DNA of 64,000 nucleotides from Apostichopus japonicus (taxonomy: Eukaryota; Echinodermata; Holothuroidea; Aspidochirotida; Stichopodidae): the NCBI RefSeq assembly GCF_037975245.1, contig NC_092573.1, positions 19,443,265 through 19,507,264 of the forward strand, written 5' to 3'. The position numbers and the translations under genes are program-made. Shown here in pieces: positions 45,001-57,700 of the stretch; the first letter of the stretch is position 1; every line of letters starts with the position of its first letter. The notes beneath the pieces are model-generated. The model was not told where the DNA came from. It made no database searches and saw nothing but the letters and a program-made list of their open reading frames with translations.

Positions 45001-47302
45001 CCATACTCGATGTGTGATCAAACTTTGGATTGCATGGTGAGATCCCTGATAGGAGCCAATAACGATACTGGAACCTATTACATCTTAATAGATAATGGGA
45101 GAAAACGAGAAGGACAAGAAAGGAGTCGGGGGTCATGCACACATTAATTCAACAAATGTAGGTTCTATTGATAGGGTTAGGCATAATATCGACAGCATGT
45201 GGTTCATATCCTCTGCAAAATTATGCGCGTTGTTAAAATCATTACCTCAAAAATAGCAATTTCTGGAGATATCTTCAGATCGAATTTAGCATCAAATGAG
45301 GCACCATTTTGCATCTAGCCCATCCTCCGTATGCGAAAATTTTCCACCCCCTCCCCTTAGACCCCTCCCCCAGGACGGCAATCCGTATCCACCTAAGTGT
45401 CCCCCATCAAATGCTGGTCCCCCCCTGTGCCCCCCCAGACTGAAAAGTCTGGTGACGCCACTGGTGGGAAGTAACTTTAGTCCATCGAAAATTCGTCAGT
45501 GTCCTAACTGCTTCAAATTTTACAGAATCAATGTGCATTAAAGGCATTGAAGACTCGCCCCAAACCGCGTGCCGCGCTCTGAAATAGTTAACTTGCCGTT
45601 GCTTGCAAGTGAAGTTTTCTTCTTGTCGCTACAAAATGCAGACAGTAATGAAACGTAATACCTTGTTATCTTTTATCTAGACCTTAGATGTCCATCGCTG
45701 CTATTTACACTGTGTTGTGGGCATTGACCGTAGCTGTATGTATTGACTGTACACTAGTGCCTAACTACCGACGGTGGCAAGCTGTGTGTGTATTTTCTGG
45801 GATCGATGGTGGTGTCTATCAATTCTGTTACACCTCATTCGAAACTAGGTCAGATTACCGGCATGAGACGTTACTTTGTGCGCGAGTCTTTACACCCATT
45901 AAGCACTGTAGAGTTTCGTGTGTCGGAGATTGACTAGCTCCCGTGGGAGCCGCCGTGTTTTTTGTTTTCTACAAAGAGTGCACTCAGAAGTCATGGCTCA
46001 TTAGACAATTCATATCACATGATACAGATATCTCCCTGGTGCACGACTTTTGAACGTAATACGGCAGGTTTCTTTACATACGCAATAAAAATATAGTTGG
46101 ATCTTTCAAGCGGCATTGCAAAAATACTGCAGGAAAGCATATGGAGAACTTTTGGATTATTAATCTTCGTTAATTTATGTATTCAATGCTGTAGACAAAT
46201 TTTAGTCCGCAGTTGCTGGAACGAAACAAGCGAATTTCGACCTTCAGCTGATGGCCTATGTAACATGAAAAGTAACATGAGTAACGGTAGGTAATGTATT
46301 CAACATCCCATCACTGTCCAAGTATAGTAACTGTATATGTTATAGACTGTCACAGCATAGCAAACTCACGTCAACAACTTTTTCTCGACATCTAATCCAT
46401 TTTGAGGATTGCTGTTAATTTTGAGAGGACACTCTAGTAGTAGATAATGTAGCCCCCACCTAAAATTTATAAAAAAGACATTCCAGCTGTGTTGCAATTA
46501 TGACATCATCCATCATCCTACTGTGGCCAGATGCAATTACAAATATCAACAAATTTAAAATTTCATATCTTCGCGATACAAAATGCTATGAGGATGTGGT
46601 TTCGTCTAAAGATTCAGAACATTTTTAAAGATTTTGCTAAGCAATCAATTTCAGCCACTAGTAAATCCTTTGTTACCATTGGCTTATTCCTCCCGTGTAA
46701 CCTCGACAGAATTGAGTTCGTCAAAAGCTTTAATTGACTATCATAATCTCGTCGTTGATTTATCCTTGAAGTGATAAGTTTGCTTAGTTGTCAGTGTTTG
46801 TCATATTTAGAACTTCATGAAATTGCAACATTGTTGTAGGAATATTATTTGATTTAAATATAATAATGAAAAATCATTTTCAGCTCAAGCATCATTTGCA
46901 CTTCTGTTGAAACAGACATGCGTTAATAAAATACACTGTAAAAGCTGAGTAAAAAATGCTATTAGTATATGGTTATTTACCTATGCAGAAACGTTTTAAG
47001 ACATTTTGCCTTGCAATCATTTTCAGTCACCAGAATATAGTCATTTGACTATTACCATAACATATAATGATCTCTAGTCAATATCATTCTAACAACCACT
47101 GTATTCAAGAAACCTTACCCACTAGGCTAAACCCCATGCATGCACAACATGTCGTAATAAGAAATTTGGTACTTACCATATTCCTTCACCTCAAATCGAA
47201 CTGTCCTGTTTGATTTCATCTAAACAAATTAGGTATGGAAGAATGATATTTGAATAAGTTTTTGACCATGCATATTATATATATATATATATTACGATTT
47301 TC

Positions 47303-47354
<52 letters not shown>

Positions 47355-48726
47355 GACCATGTATCGTTATAGACTTGAACTTAACAATGGGTTGCACTGT
47401 TGACCTTCCTTTCATAGCTTTCGATTGATTATAGGATTTGCGGCAGCCTTGAAAATTCTAACTTAAAAAGGGGGTTTTATTCTATAATAGCCATATTTAT
47501 CTTTTTCATAATCGTAATCTGACAGTATGACATCACAGCTTTAAGTTGTGACAGAGGTCTATTGAAACCAGCAACAATTAACCAACTTTCAATTTCGTAA
47601 ATGACAAATTGACACTCACTTCTTTTCCGTAATAAACAACAATACTCCAATAACCGACCATCGGTTCTTCCGGCAACCGAAAAATATGAGTGAAAACGCC
47701 ATGCCTCACTGCTCCCGGTGCAATTTCCTTCCTTTCCACAACAACATCCTGCGGGGTTCTGATGTTAAGCTTAATCTGTATAAACAAAGTGTCCATCAAC
47801 AGTTTTACGAACAATAGAAATGATGAATATTGAAATGTCGTTGAGTTGACATCACGTACAGTATACCTTTAACCACACTTTTTTAAATATGATCATACAA
47901 GGCATTGAATTTCTAGGTTACCGAATAGATACAGTTCGCCTCAGTAGAGAACGCTTGTGGATCCAACGCCATCGCACTATTCAACTAAATGGTCTCCACA
48001 TCCGAGAAAGGAATGACTTTATCTCTTCTCCCCTTTTTTCCTCCCCCACCCCTCCCTATATTCTCTCGTCCTTCGTATCCATATCCACATATTTTACTTC
48101 CTGCCACATGCCCTTAAATCTTTTCCACCTCCACTACTATTTACCTTCTTTACTATTAACCTCCGATACTTATTACCTCCATTACTAACTACCTCCCATT
48201 ATTACACTCCTCAGAGTTTGTCTGCGTAGTTTAAATCTTCTCATCCCTCGTTCCTTTCATCTTACCCCTCGCCTTTATTTTTCCTCAATTCATTGCTCAT
48301 TTGTCCGATTAATCTGTGTCTCTTGATGTATTCTATTAGTTTGCTTTCGTTTTGGTTTGTAGGTAGCATTTAGTTTTACACTGTCTTGTTTTATGTTGAG
48401 TTTTTACCGCATAATTTATGATATTGACAATAGACATTCTCAAATATACCTATATGTTGACCTGTAAGAATTCAAACATTGAAAGACAGAGAGACGTGGG
48501 CTATAGTAGAGAATGAACATGGACTAGTTAACAATAATCAACAAGGAAAACTCTGTATAATTAACAAAACTAGTAGGTGTTATTAAAAGTTAATGCAGAA
48601 AAAGAGGAGCAATCTCTAACCTGTTGTTGTAGAGGTGAAAGCCTTTGGTTGAGTGAGATTATACGTATCTTAACTGTCGATAAAAGTGACAAAAATATAT
48701 GTATATTATATATATATGTATATTTA

Positions 48727-48796
<70 letters not shown>

Positions 48797-51700
48797 TATA
48801 TATATATATACTTGCTATGAAGGTTGAGTTGTTCAACTAAACACTTGTCATGAGCGCCACCCACAAAGCTTGTTGTAAAGGTAGGTTAAAAGATGGTACT
48901 CTACAAGGGCGTAGGAACCGGAACCGGAAGTATCTTTCCGCACCCCTTTTTCCCTTTTTCCCCTTTTTCATTTCCAAATGAGAAAAAAATCTCATTTGGA
49001 GCACCAAATTGCATCTAAGGCCAGGTGAAAATGCAAAATTATTTACAAAATGGAGTGGGTGTTGAAGTGTGCTATATTGCACCAAATTGCATCTGAGGCC
49101 AACTGGAAATGCAAAAAAAATCCAAAGCAAAGGGGGACACCTCCTCCCCTTAGACCCCACCCCCAGGCCGGCCATCAGTCTTCAGCCCCCCCCCCACTCA
49201 AAAGTACCTTCCTACGCCACTGGTACTCTACGTAATCATATGACATTCTTCGTGATCGTATTTCCCGAAAGGAACATCCATCACATTGACACAGCAGTGT
49301 TGTTGTTGTTTTTTTCAATCCCTTACCTGTATTTGCCGGTGAGTAGATAGGCTTGTCTGTCTGTATGAAGACATATCCGCCATCCACACTTAGAAGAACT
49401 CGTTTGTCTTGACTAAATCCCATTAAGTTACAGGTTACTGTAACGGTAATATAACGAGCGACCCCCTCTTTAGCTTCAAGGTCTGGGATTTTCTCTGGGT
49501 TGACGTACACATGGGCTGTTTCAGAGTTCACTCTATTTCCACCTGCATCATGAGAGAACAAACAACCCGGTAAAATGTGCAGTTTAAAAGTAGTTACTTT
49601 GGATCTCATGATAATCTCCGAATTATACGCAATACAATTAATTACTCCATTGGCTTAGTAATTTAAAGTTCCTCACTTTCCAAGCCCAAGTACATCGCAT
49701 GATATAGTCGACGACTTGGCCTATTGTATCATGGCATTTGAAAATTTCCAAACCATAAACGCTAAGCCTTTCAGTTTACAGAGACGAGAGCAAGTTTAGC
49801 ATGCTAAAAGGCAAGAGCTCGCGCAGAATAGACTAAAATGACATTTTGCGTTATAATATCTCAAAGCCTTGCTATGACGTTTTTTCGATCCTTCCTAATA
49901 ACATGCATGTATAACAAACCATGCTGATAACGGCAAGGGAAATATGCCAAAATAATCTCAGCATTAAAGGGGCCAAGATATGAATCCAGCCAACAGTTAA
50001 TGCCAGTCGCCCTCTATTTTTGAATTTAATTTTGAAGAAGGAGGGGGTTGGGCCCAGACAGTGAAAGGTATTGTTTCACCTCATTTTTTTATTTTCCTAT
50101 TACGAAGTAACCTAACCCAAAATAAATCAAATTGAACTAGTGGAATAGAAAAAGTAATATTATTCTGACTGAATATTAGTAAAAATAAGGTTGGGCGAAA
50201 TGACCATGCTGGTTGGGCGAAATGACCATGCTGGTTGGGCGAAATGACTATGATGGTTGGGCGAAATGACCATGCTGGTTGGGCGAAATGACCATGCTGG
50301 TTGGGCGAAATGACCAGGCTGGTTGGGCGAAATGGCAGTTGGGCAAAACGGTTGTTGGGCGAAGTGACTAGAAAGCATATTTAATATTTGGAACGACCTG
50401 TTATAATGTGTATCTGTCGAAAATGTGGTAATTTGGACACATATTGAAGGTTTACCTCTGCACTGTAGGCAAACAAATTTATAAATTTTCGGGACGGACA
50501 AGTACAAAGGCTGTGATGCTGGTTTACATTTTTAGTTATTTCTCCGATGTAATGTAAAGTGGTAATTCAATATGACATATGTATGGGTGTAGTATTCTTC
50601 ACCTTGAAAGGACATAATTATTTTGTTTGGACATGCCCTCTCCTCCCAAGATCACCAGTATATCTGTTTTGACAGAAGTGTGGCACATAAGCAGATGATT
50701 GGGATTGATAGGGAGGGGGCAGACCTATATTAACTATACACAATGGTAAAGATAAAACGTAAGAAACAAAAAAAAGCGAAGAAAAAAAAATCAACGAAGA
50801 AAATATAACTAACAAGTGGTTCTAAAATATTACTTTTTTAATGTCAAATTGATGATTCAGGGGCCAAGGCTAATATCAACCACTCCAAGCAGCCAGAATC
50901 TGGCACTCAAATAATTGGTACAATTTGTCCTACTTTTTTTTTGTGAAAGTATATCCTACTACAGGATCAGTGTAATGTGTTTGACTGACCAGATCTGACT
51001 GAAACTTTCTTACTAATGTGAAACCTTGCGATGGATCCATTTTGGGAGGGGGATTGGGTTTAGTTTCTCCTCCCAATCCTCGGATTTATTTTTTGTGAAC
51101 ATTTAACTATAGCGAGGCTGAAATTACGTTGTGTTAAAGGAGAAATAAACCCTAGTTTGTTTTTGTATCCATTCTTACGTTTTGACAGATGGTTTTTCCA
51201 GTAAAAGCAAAAGAAAAGCAAAAAATCCCTTCTTTGAGGTGAAAAAACGATTTGAATTGAGTTCATGTGTCGCGCCATTTTTGTTTGAATTATGCCAGTT
51301 CCCGGATGTACCGTGACGAAAGCGAGCCGCTTCGCGTATTTCAAAACACAATAGTTGCCAACCCTTAAAATAATTAGAATTGTACTTTCAACAATAGTAA
51401 TGAATAAAATCGATCAAAAAATATCTTTTGTCTTTATTGATCTGTAAAAATGCTAAAAAAGTGTGTGAAATTTGTTATTGTAACGAGTATCAGTAGAAAT
51501 ATAAATTTTGGGATCTTTTTAAGGATTTGATTTTTAACGTGTTTAGATTGCTTTCAACACGCATACTCAGTCTAGCAATAGCGTTACTTCATCCATCATT
51601 GCACTCCAATTTACTATCGAGCAAATATCTTCAAAAAAGAACTTGGAAGCCTTTGGATTGGAATCGTATCTTTTCGAACCAGAATATTCAGAGGAAGAAC

Positions 51701-54700
51701 TAAGACATCGAGAGGAGGAGTTTGTACAAAGAAGCAGTCCGCGAATGGTGGTGATGTTGGGTCGAATTCCGTTGCTCATACGAATACCGGTTCCGCGAGC
51801 CACTGCAAAGAATGGTGTCTGTGTGCACTCTGTTCGCCATTGGAAAGCGACAAGGGGGGAGTATGCTGCTATGGATTGTTCGCGGAAAAAGCTTTTTGTT
51901 GAACGCAGGAGAATGTCTAACCAACAGACTTGAATTCTCCCAGATATTTTTGCAGCCAGTTCATTTAGAACTCTGTTTTGTAGATTCCTTGAGGTACAAG
52001 AAGAAGAATCCTATTCCTACGGTTGCTGAGAACATGACAAACAGGTACTGCACTGAAAAACTAAACTAGTCAATATTGCCACGGACTAACGTTAAATTAG
52101 TCTGTAACGTTAGTCAATGCACACGGACTATCAAAAATCTTCGTTTCATCGCTACTTCTTAGTTAATTTACACTGACTAAGGAAAATATAATCGCAGCTT
52201 AGTCGGTGGCGACGGACTAAGGTATTTTAACCCATGGACTAAGAACGATACGGACACCCGATTTACGCCATAATCGTAGCTTAGTCGGTGTCGACGGACT
52301 AATGTATTTTAACCCACTTCGATTCACTTCAATTTGGAAACCGAGAGGCAACGGCAGCTTGCTGGACTTGGCATAGTTTCATACGATCGCACTAAGCAAC
52401 TTTCAACCGTAAATCACACAAGAAGGTCTTTAGAAGAATGGAGGTATTAACTGCCATCATCGGCCTACCTGTTATTCCTTTAACTTGAAGGTAAAATTAA
52501 AGTTAATTGTTATGCCACTGACACTAGTACTGTATTATGGTTAGTGTAACGCTACCGTTGTCACGCTGGCGTTTCGCAATACACAAGTGCAATGACGGTG
52601 AGTAGCCTATAGGTTTCTACTGGGTACTGCAGTGCATTCTCAACACTAAAGTGTGCATTCTAAACACCAATTAACAATGTGTTATGTGTGTATTGGGCTA
52701 GATTGAACAGTGGCACATAATCTTCTAATTTGTTCCCAAACAAATGCTGGAACTATAAGTCTCAATAGTTTATTTGAAGTCTACACTCATTTGGTAAACA
52801 TTTCCTGTAATTTCCCATGTGAATCTAAATGGGTAGGCTTTGTGATATTGAATAAGCAAGGCTAGACCTTCAAACGTACAGTCACAGTAGGCTGAACAAA
52901 TTATGTTGGCTAGTCAACGGTATTATATGTTGCGAGCAGTCAGGATGCACGCTTCAGTTCTATTTAACCTTTTCATTTATCATTTTTTAGTATTTAATTT
53001 CCGGTCACGCCCAGGAAACAATTGCGACATTCCTTCACGGTCGACTTGTTTACTGTAAGAAGTATTAACCGTTTTTTCTCAGGAAAGCTTGATAGTCTGA
53101 AGTTATCATAACATGTGCTTTTAGTATACTGCCAAAAGAGTAAGTTGTTGTATTTGTATTGATATTTTATGTAGAAGTAACGGAAAATTTAGTATGTTAA
53201 GTTTGGTCTAATTGCACGTTTTTTTTTCTGTCCAATGTAGTGCAGGGTTCACTTGCGCGAATTCAAATTATTCTGTTTATGTATGTATATGCATCGATTC
53301 GTAGATTATGATGTTTTTTTTTGACATTTATTTGTAATTCAAGCATATCTGTTTAGTAGCAAAGTTTAAAGGTTAAGATTAATTAGTTTTCTCTTTTTGA
53401 TCCTAGATTGAATGAAACGCATTGACGTAAATAATAGATCAGTTGATACAGTTTAACGCAGTTGCTAAAACTCTGGGTATTCTCTAGTCTTCGCCGGTCC
53501 ATTATGTACTTTAGTACTACTACTAGTAAGACTAAATCAAAACGACCGAAAGACAAACTTAGTGTAACAAAGTACTGATTCTCCTCTAGCCAAGGTCTAA
53601 ACAGGCTTGTTATGTGAGCAAGCAAAATAACAACTAAAAACGATTAGGCCTATAAATAAGTTGGCTCAGTGCATTTATGTTTCTAAAATTTTATATTTTT
53701 AAAGATCATAAAAACAAACAAAGATTTAGCCCATGTTTTATTATCTCTGTATTCTGAGCATTTGATTCTGGTTGCAATGGTGATGACACTCTCGTTCAAA
53801 TTTTCAGCTGCTTTGTACAGTCTGCTTCAAACTTTGGGATTGTTTTTTGAAACTATAGTGGAAGCAAATCTCACATAACTTTGTGGTGACAACTTTATTT
53901 AATTTTTTTTGTTCAAATGATGAATAATTTGCTGTTTCTCTTTTCCAGCAGGAATTGAAAAGCCAAATATCTAAGTCAAGGGTGAGGTTCCCTGTGATGT
54001 ACGACACCAGTGTGGAGGCAACAACAGAAGAGGAGAACTGTGTTATATATGGCTTAAAGACATGTTTTAAGATGATATATTGGTACCCTTCGCAGAACAA
54101 AAGAGTTTATCCAAGAGTCCAAAAAGCAAAGGAACAAGTGCCATAGAGAAAAAAGATCTATGGAAGAGTGAGTTTATCTATTGTACCCAACTGTTTAATG
54201 ATATTAAAGATACTTTTCATAACCTGTTTTAAAAAAAAACAGTCTAGTATATCATTTACGTGCAAGCTTCATAAGTTTGGTCAAATTTTCACTGATCTGT
54301 AGAGCGGGAGTCCAGAGGGTTTGGTTAGCTGGGAAGGTAACCAATTGCCTGGTACATCACAATGTCCACAATGCATTCCTGTATATGAAACCTGACGACT
54401 GGCAAACCGACTGTGGTGGATGTGGCTGGGAGAGCAATTTTAAAGTCACCTAATAGCTAACCTAGATCAGTTTTCATGGTAACCACATCAAAGTAAGAAC
54501 AATGTGTCAGGTATGGCCCCAAGAGCAACAAATGGCCATCGCCAGTAATTATTGGTGGTGGGGTACCCCTGCCAGTGATCAACAATAGACCCCTCAGGCT
54601 GACCTAGGTCAGCTCATGAGGTAACCACTTGAAACTTACTGGAAAATGTTGGTTAGGACTTCAGATACAACTGATGGGCATTGCCAGTGTTTTTTATTGG

Positions 54701-57700
54701 TGGGGTACCCCTGCCAGTAGACCCCCAATATGCCCATCCCCTCATTGACCTAGGTGAGCTCATGATTTGACCAGTTGAAACCTACAGGAAAATGATAGGT
54801 ATCACTTCATATGTAAGGGATGGGCATTTCCAGTATTTTATATTGGTGGGCCACCACTGCCAGAGTCCGCCCATCCCTTACATATAGAATCCTGTCAATC
54901 ATTTTCCAGTAGTTTTCAACTGGTTAAATCATGAGCTGACCTAGATCAATGAGGGGGGGGGGGCATTTTGTGGGTCTACTGGCAGGGGTACCCCAGTAAT
55001 ATAATTACTGGAAATGCCCATCCCTTACATATAGAGTCCTGCCAATCATTTTACAGTAGTTTGCAACTGGTTACCTCATGAGCTAATCTAGGTCAATGGG
55101 GGATGGGCATTTTGGGGGTCTACTGGCAGGGTTACCCCACCAATGTAAATGACTGGAAATGCCCATCCCTTACATATGAAGTGATACCTATCATTTTCCA
55201 GTAATTTTTCAACTGGTTATCTCATGAGCTGACCTAGGTTAATGAGGGAATGGGCATTTTGGGGGTCTACTGGCAGGGGTACCCCACCAATAAAAAACAC
55301 TGGCAATGCCCATCAGTTGTATCTGAAGTCCTAACCAACAATTTCCAGTAGGTTTCAAGTGGTTACCTCATGAGCTGACCTAGGTCAGCCGTGAGGGGTC
55401 TATTGTTGATCACTGGCAGGGGTACCCCACCACCAATAGTTACTGGCAATGGCCATTTGTTGCTCTTTGGGCCATACCTGACACATTGTACTTACTTTGA
55501 TGTGGTTACCATGAAAACTGATCTAGGTTAGCTATCAGGTGACTTTAAAATTGCTCTCCCAGCCACACCCACCACAGTCGGTTTGCCAGTCGTCTGGTTT
55601 CATATACAAGAATGCACTGTGAACATTGTGATGTACAAGGCAATTGGTTACCTTCCCAGCTAACCAAACCCTCTGGGCTCCCGGTCTATTGGGATCATTA
55701 TTAACATGATTAACATAGTTATTAAGCTTTGAAAAATAACTCGGTGTTATGCTGTGCAAAGCTAATAATTATTTGGTAAAGCTGCCATTCCTGGCTTATA
55801 ATTTGAGGGACCTAGATTTAAATGTATACCTCCCAATATGTTATAAAATTTCAATGTAAATGTATGTTTAGGATAACGTGAGTTATCATGTGCTATATCT
55901 GTATCTGTGCTTACACGTATATCATATTTTCTGTTCACAGGTCAATAATGGTGCAGATTTTGGCTTCCTGAAGACAAGTGGGAGGCCATTTGTAGTTAAG
56001 AGAAACACTCTTTGTTTGTGAAGACTTAACTGGTGTCGATTTGGGGTACCACTTTAAAACGAAAGTCATGAGGAACCCTTGCCCAAGATTCAACTTTGCA
56101 TTATTGTGCAGTGCTATACTTTTGCGATTCATGTCTGATCCATTAACTTGTCTTAACTTTGTTGGAATGAAATCAGATTTTCAGATTTTTGTTTACAGTG
56201 ATTTCTTCTCTATCTGTCGAAAGTCAGCCTTTGTAGACATCAGAAGTTTTATCAGAAATAAATACTGCCAACGTTCACATTATTTGTGCTTCTTCTGCTC
56301 TCTTTTCTTTCAGTGATGCTAGTCAGTGAAACTAGTCGGGTTTAATTCTTTCAGTAATTCTAGTCAGTGCAACTAGTCAGTCGATACCGACTAAAAAAGG
56401 TTAGTCGGGAGAGGCACCATCCTGACTAATGTAAAACCTGCTGTAAACTAGTCGGTGGCTCATATAAATTAGTCGGTAAAGACCGACTAATGTCACCAAC
56501 TAATGTAACTGACTAATATACATTTACCGACTAAGAAATTGTTGATCGACTAAGCTGACGGACTAAGATGACCGACTACGAAATCCAACTGACTAAGGAA
56601 TAAATTAGTCGGTATAGCAACTGACTAAGGCTATGTTAGTCGGGAGGGGCACCAGATGGACTAACGTTATGTTAGTCGGTGAACCAATTTAAGTTTTCAG
56701 TGTGTACACCTCAGTGAAAGTTCACTCTTTTCCGGATATTTTATTCCATCTGGAATAACGAAATATCCTTTTCCTTTTTCTGCTCCCTCTTCCCCTCTTC
56801 GGTTAACACAACCAAAGGCTTGGCATTTGGGCATTTTAACCGGTGAAATAAGCGAAGCAAGATGCTCGAACATAGTGTGAAAAGACTATAACTCGTATGC
56901 AAAGCTTCATTGTTTTGAAGTTACGATGTGGCTAGCCTATACTATTTTTGAAGCGCCCTCAATCCTCAAATTAACAAAATTGCCATTGTTCAAATGGGTA
57001 AAAAAAAATAATTGGGAAATTCAGGGAAACTATATTTTGCTTAGTAATTTCATAAATTGTATCAGAAAAATATCCCCTACCGCATGTACACTTTAAAAAC
57101 CCAGAGTTTATTTCTCCTTTAATAATTTGCCATAAATATTTTGTAGCAATATGTTGAAAACAACATACATAATTCATGTTTATCTCGGAGAAGTGATTTT
57201 TAAAATTAAGTAAACTTTTTAGAATGTATATGGCAACGCTAATGTGTGGCTTTGTGAGCGACGTCATTACATCAGTCATACAGAAAATAACTTCCTTTTA
57301 TTATTTATGACAAATTTATAGTGGCCAATCACATCGTTTTATGAAAACATTGCATTTTGACGAAGTCTAAACTTACAGTATTACTGTACTAGGTTGCCCC
57401 TGGAGTATTCATTAAAACAGTTTCACAACAGATACCTAAATTGTATACAATAATTGCTCACTAATATGCTATTGGTTGCAATAGTTTCTCTAGTTTAGCA
57501 TGCTAATTTTTATTTGGGATTAGGGTTGCAAGAGCCCCTTCAAAGCATTCATTTAGAACTAGAGAACCAAGCAGATCACATGGCAAGACGTTTGCTTCCT
57601 ACATTAAACAAATGTACATTTCCTGTCACTAATATAATGGACCTGAAGCTTTGGATCTGGCAATGGTCCAAAGATATGACCTACTGATACTGGGACACAG

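Larger units (their letters stand above)
35367..45463 (+). mobile_element. hAT transposon with nested Gypsy retrotransposon
   Basis: The ends are CAGTGGCGTCGCCA and the complement of CAGTGGCGTCACCA (13 of 14 match). An exact 8-bp duplication GTGGGAAG flanks it (35359-35366 and 45464-45471), as hAT transposition produces. The element is 10.1 kb; without the nested Gypsy and its duplicated target it would be about 5.4 kb. It carries a two-exon transposase gene on the plus strand (36445-44246). It sits in intron 6 of the C3-like gene, on the opposite strand. Confidence 0.95.
52049..56703. mobile_element. DNA element with GACTAA/TTAGTC subterminal repeats
   Basis: The left end reads CACTGAAAAACTAAACTAG and the right end is its near complement ending in TTTTCAGTG. 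The outermost 300-400 bases at each end are dense in GACTAA and TTAGTC on both strands. GTAC flanks both sides (52045-52048 and 56704-56707). Terminal CACTG with clustered subterminal repeats recalls CACTA/EnSpm-type elements, but I see no transposase, so the class is inferred. It interrupts the Kolobok-like candidate. Confidence 0.65.
51138..57118. mobile_element. Candidate TTAA-flanked (Kolobok-like) DNA transposon, split by a later insertion
   Basis: The ends are inverted copies starting AGGAGAAATAAAC(C/T)CT, and both are flanked by TTAA (51134-51137 and 57119-57122). TTAA duplications with a THAP domain are typical of Kolobok elements. A THAP-like start reads inward from the right end, and a P2X7-tail-like zinc domain reads inward from the left. 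Both are broken. The match of the ends is imperfect beyond the first 13 bases, so this is a candidate. Confidence 0.55.

Noticed and set aside
48570-48840. Open frames with Ile-Tyr repeats
   Set aside because: They are translations of the (AT)n run. The real coding part is only the 53-bp exon 4.
50160-50507. Minus-strand open frame with repeated FAQPAWSFRPT
   Set aside because: It is the translation of the 22-bp minisatellite, and the rest has no family motif.
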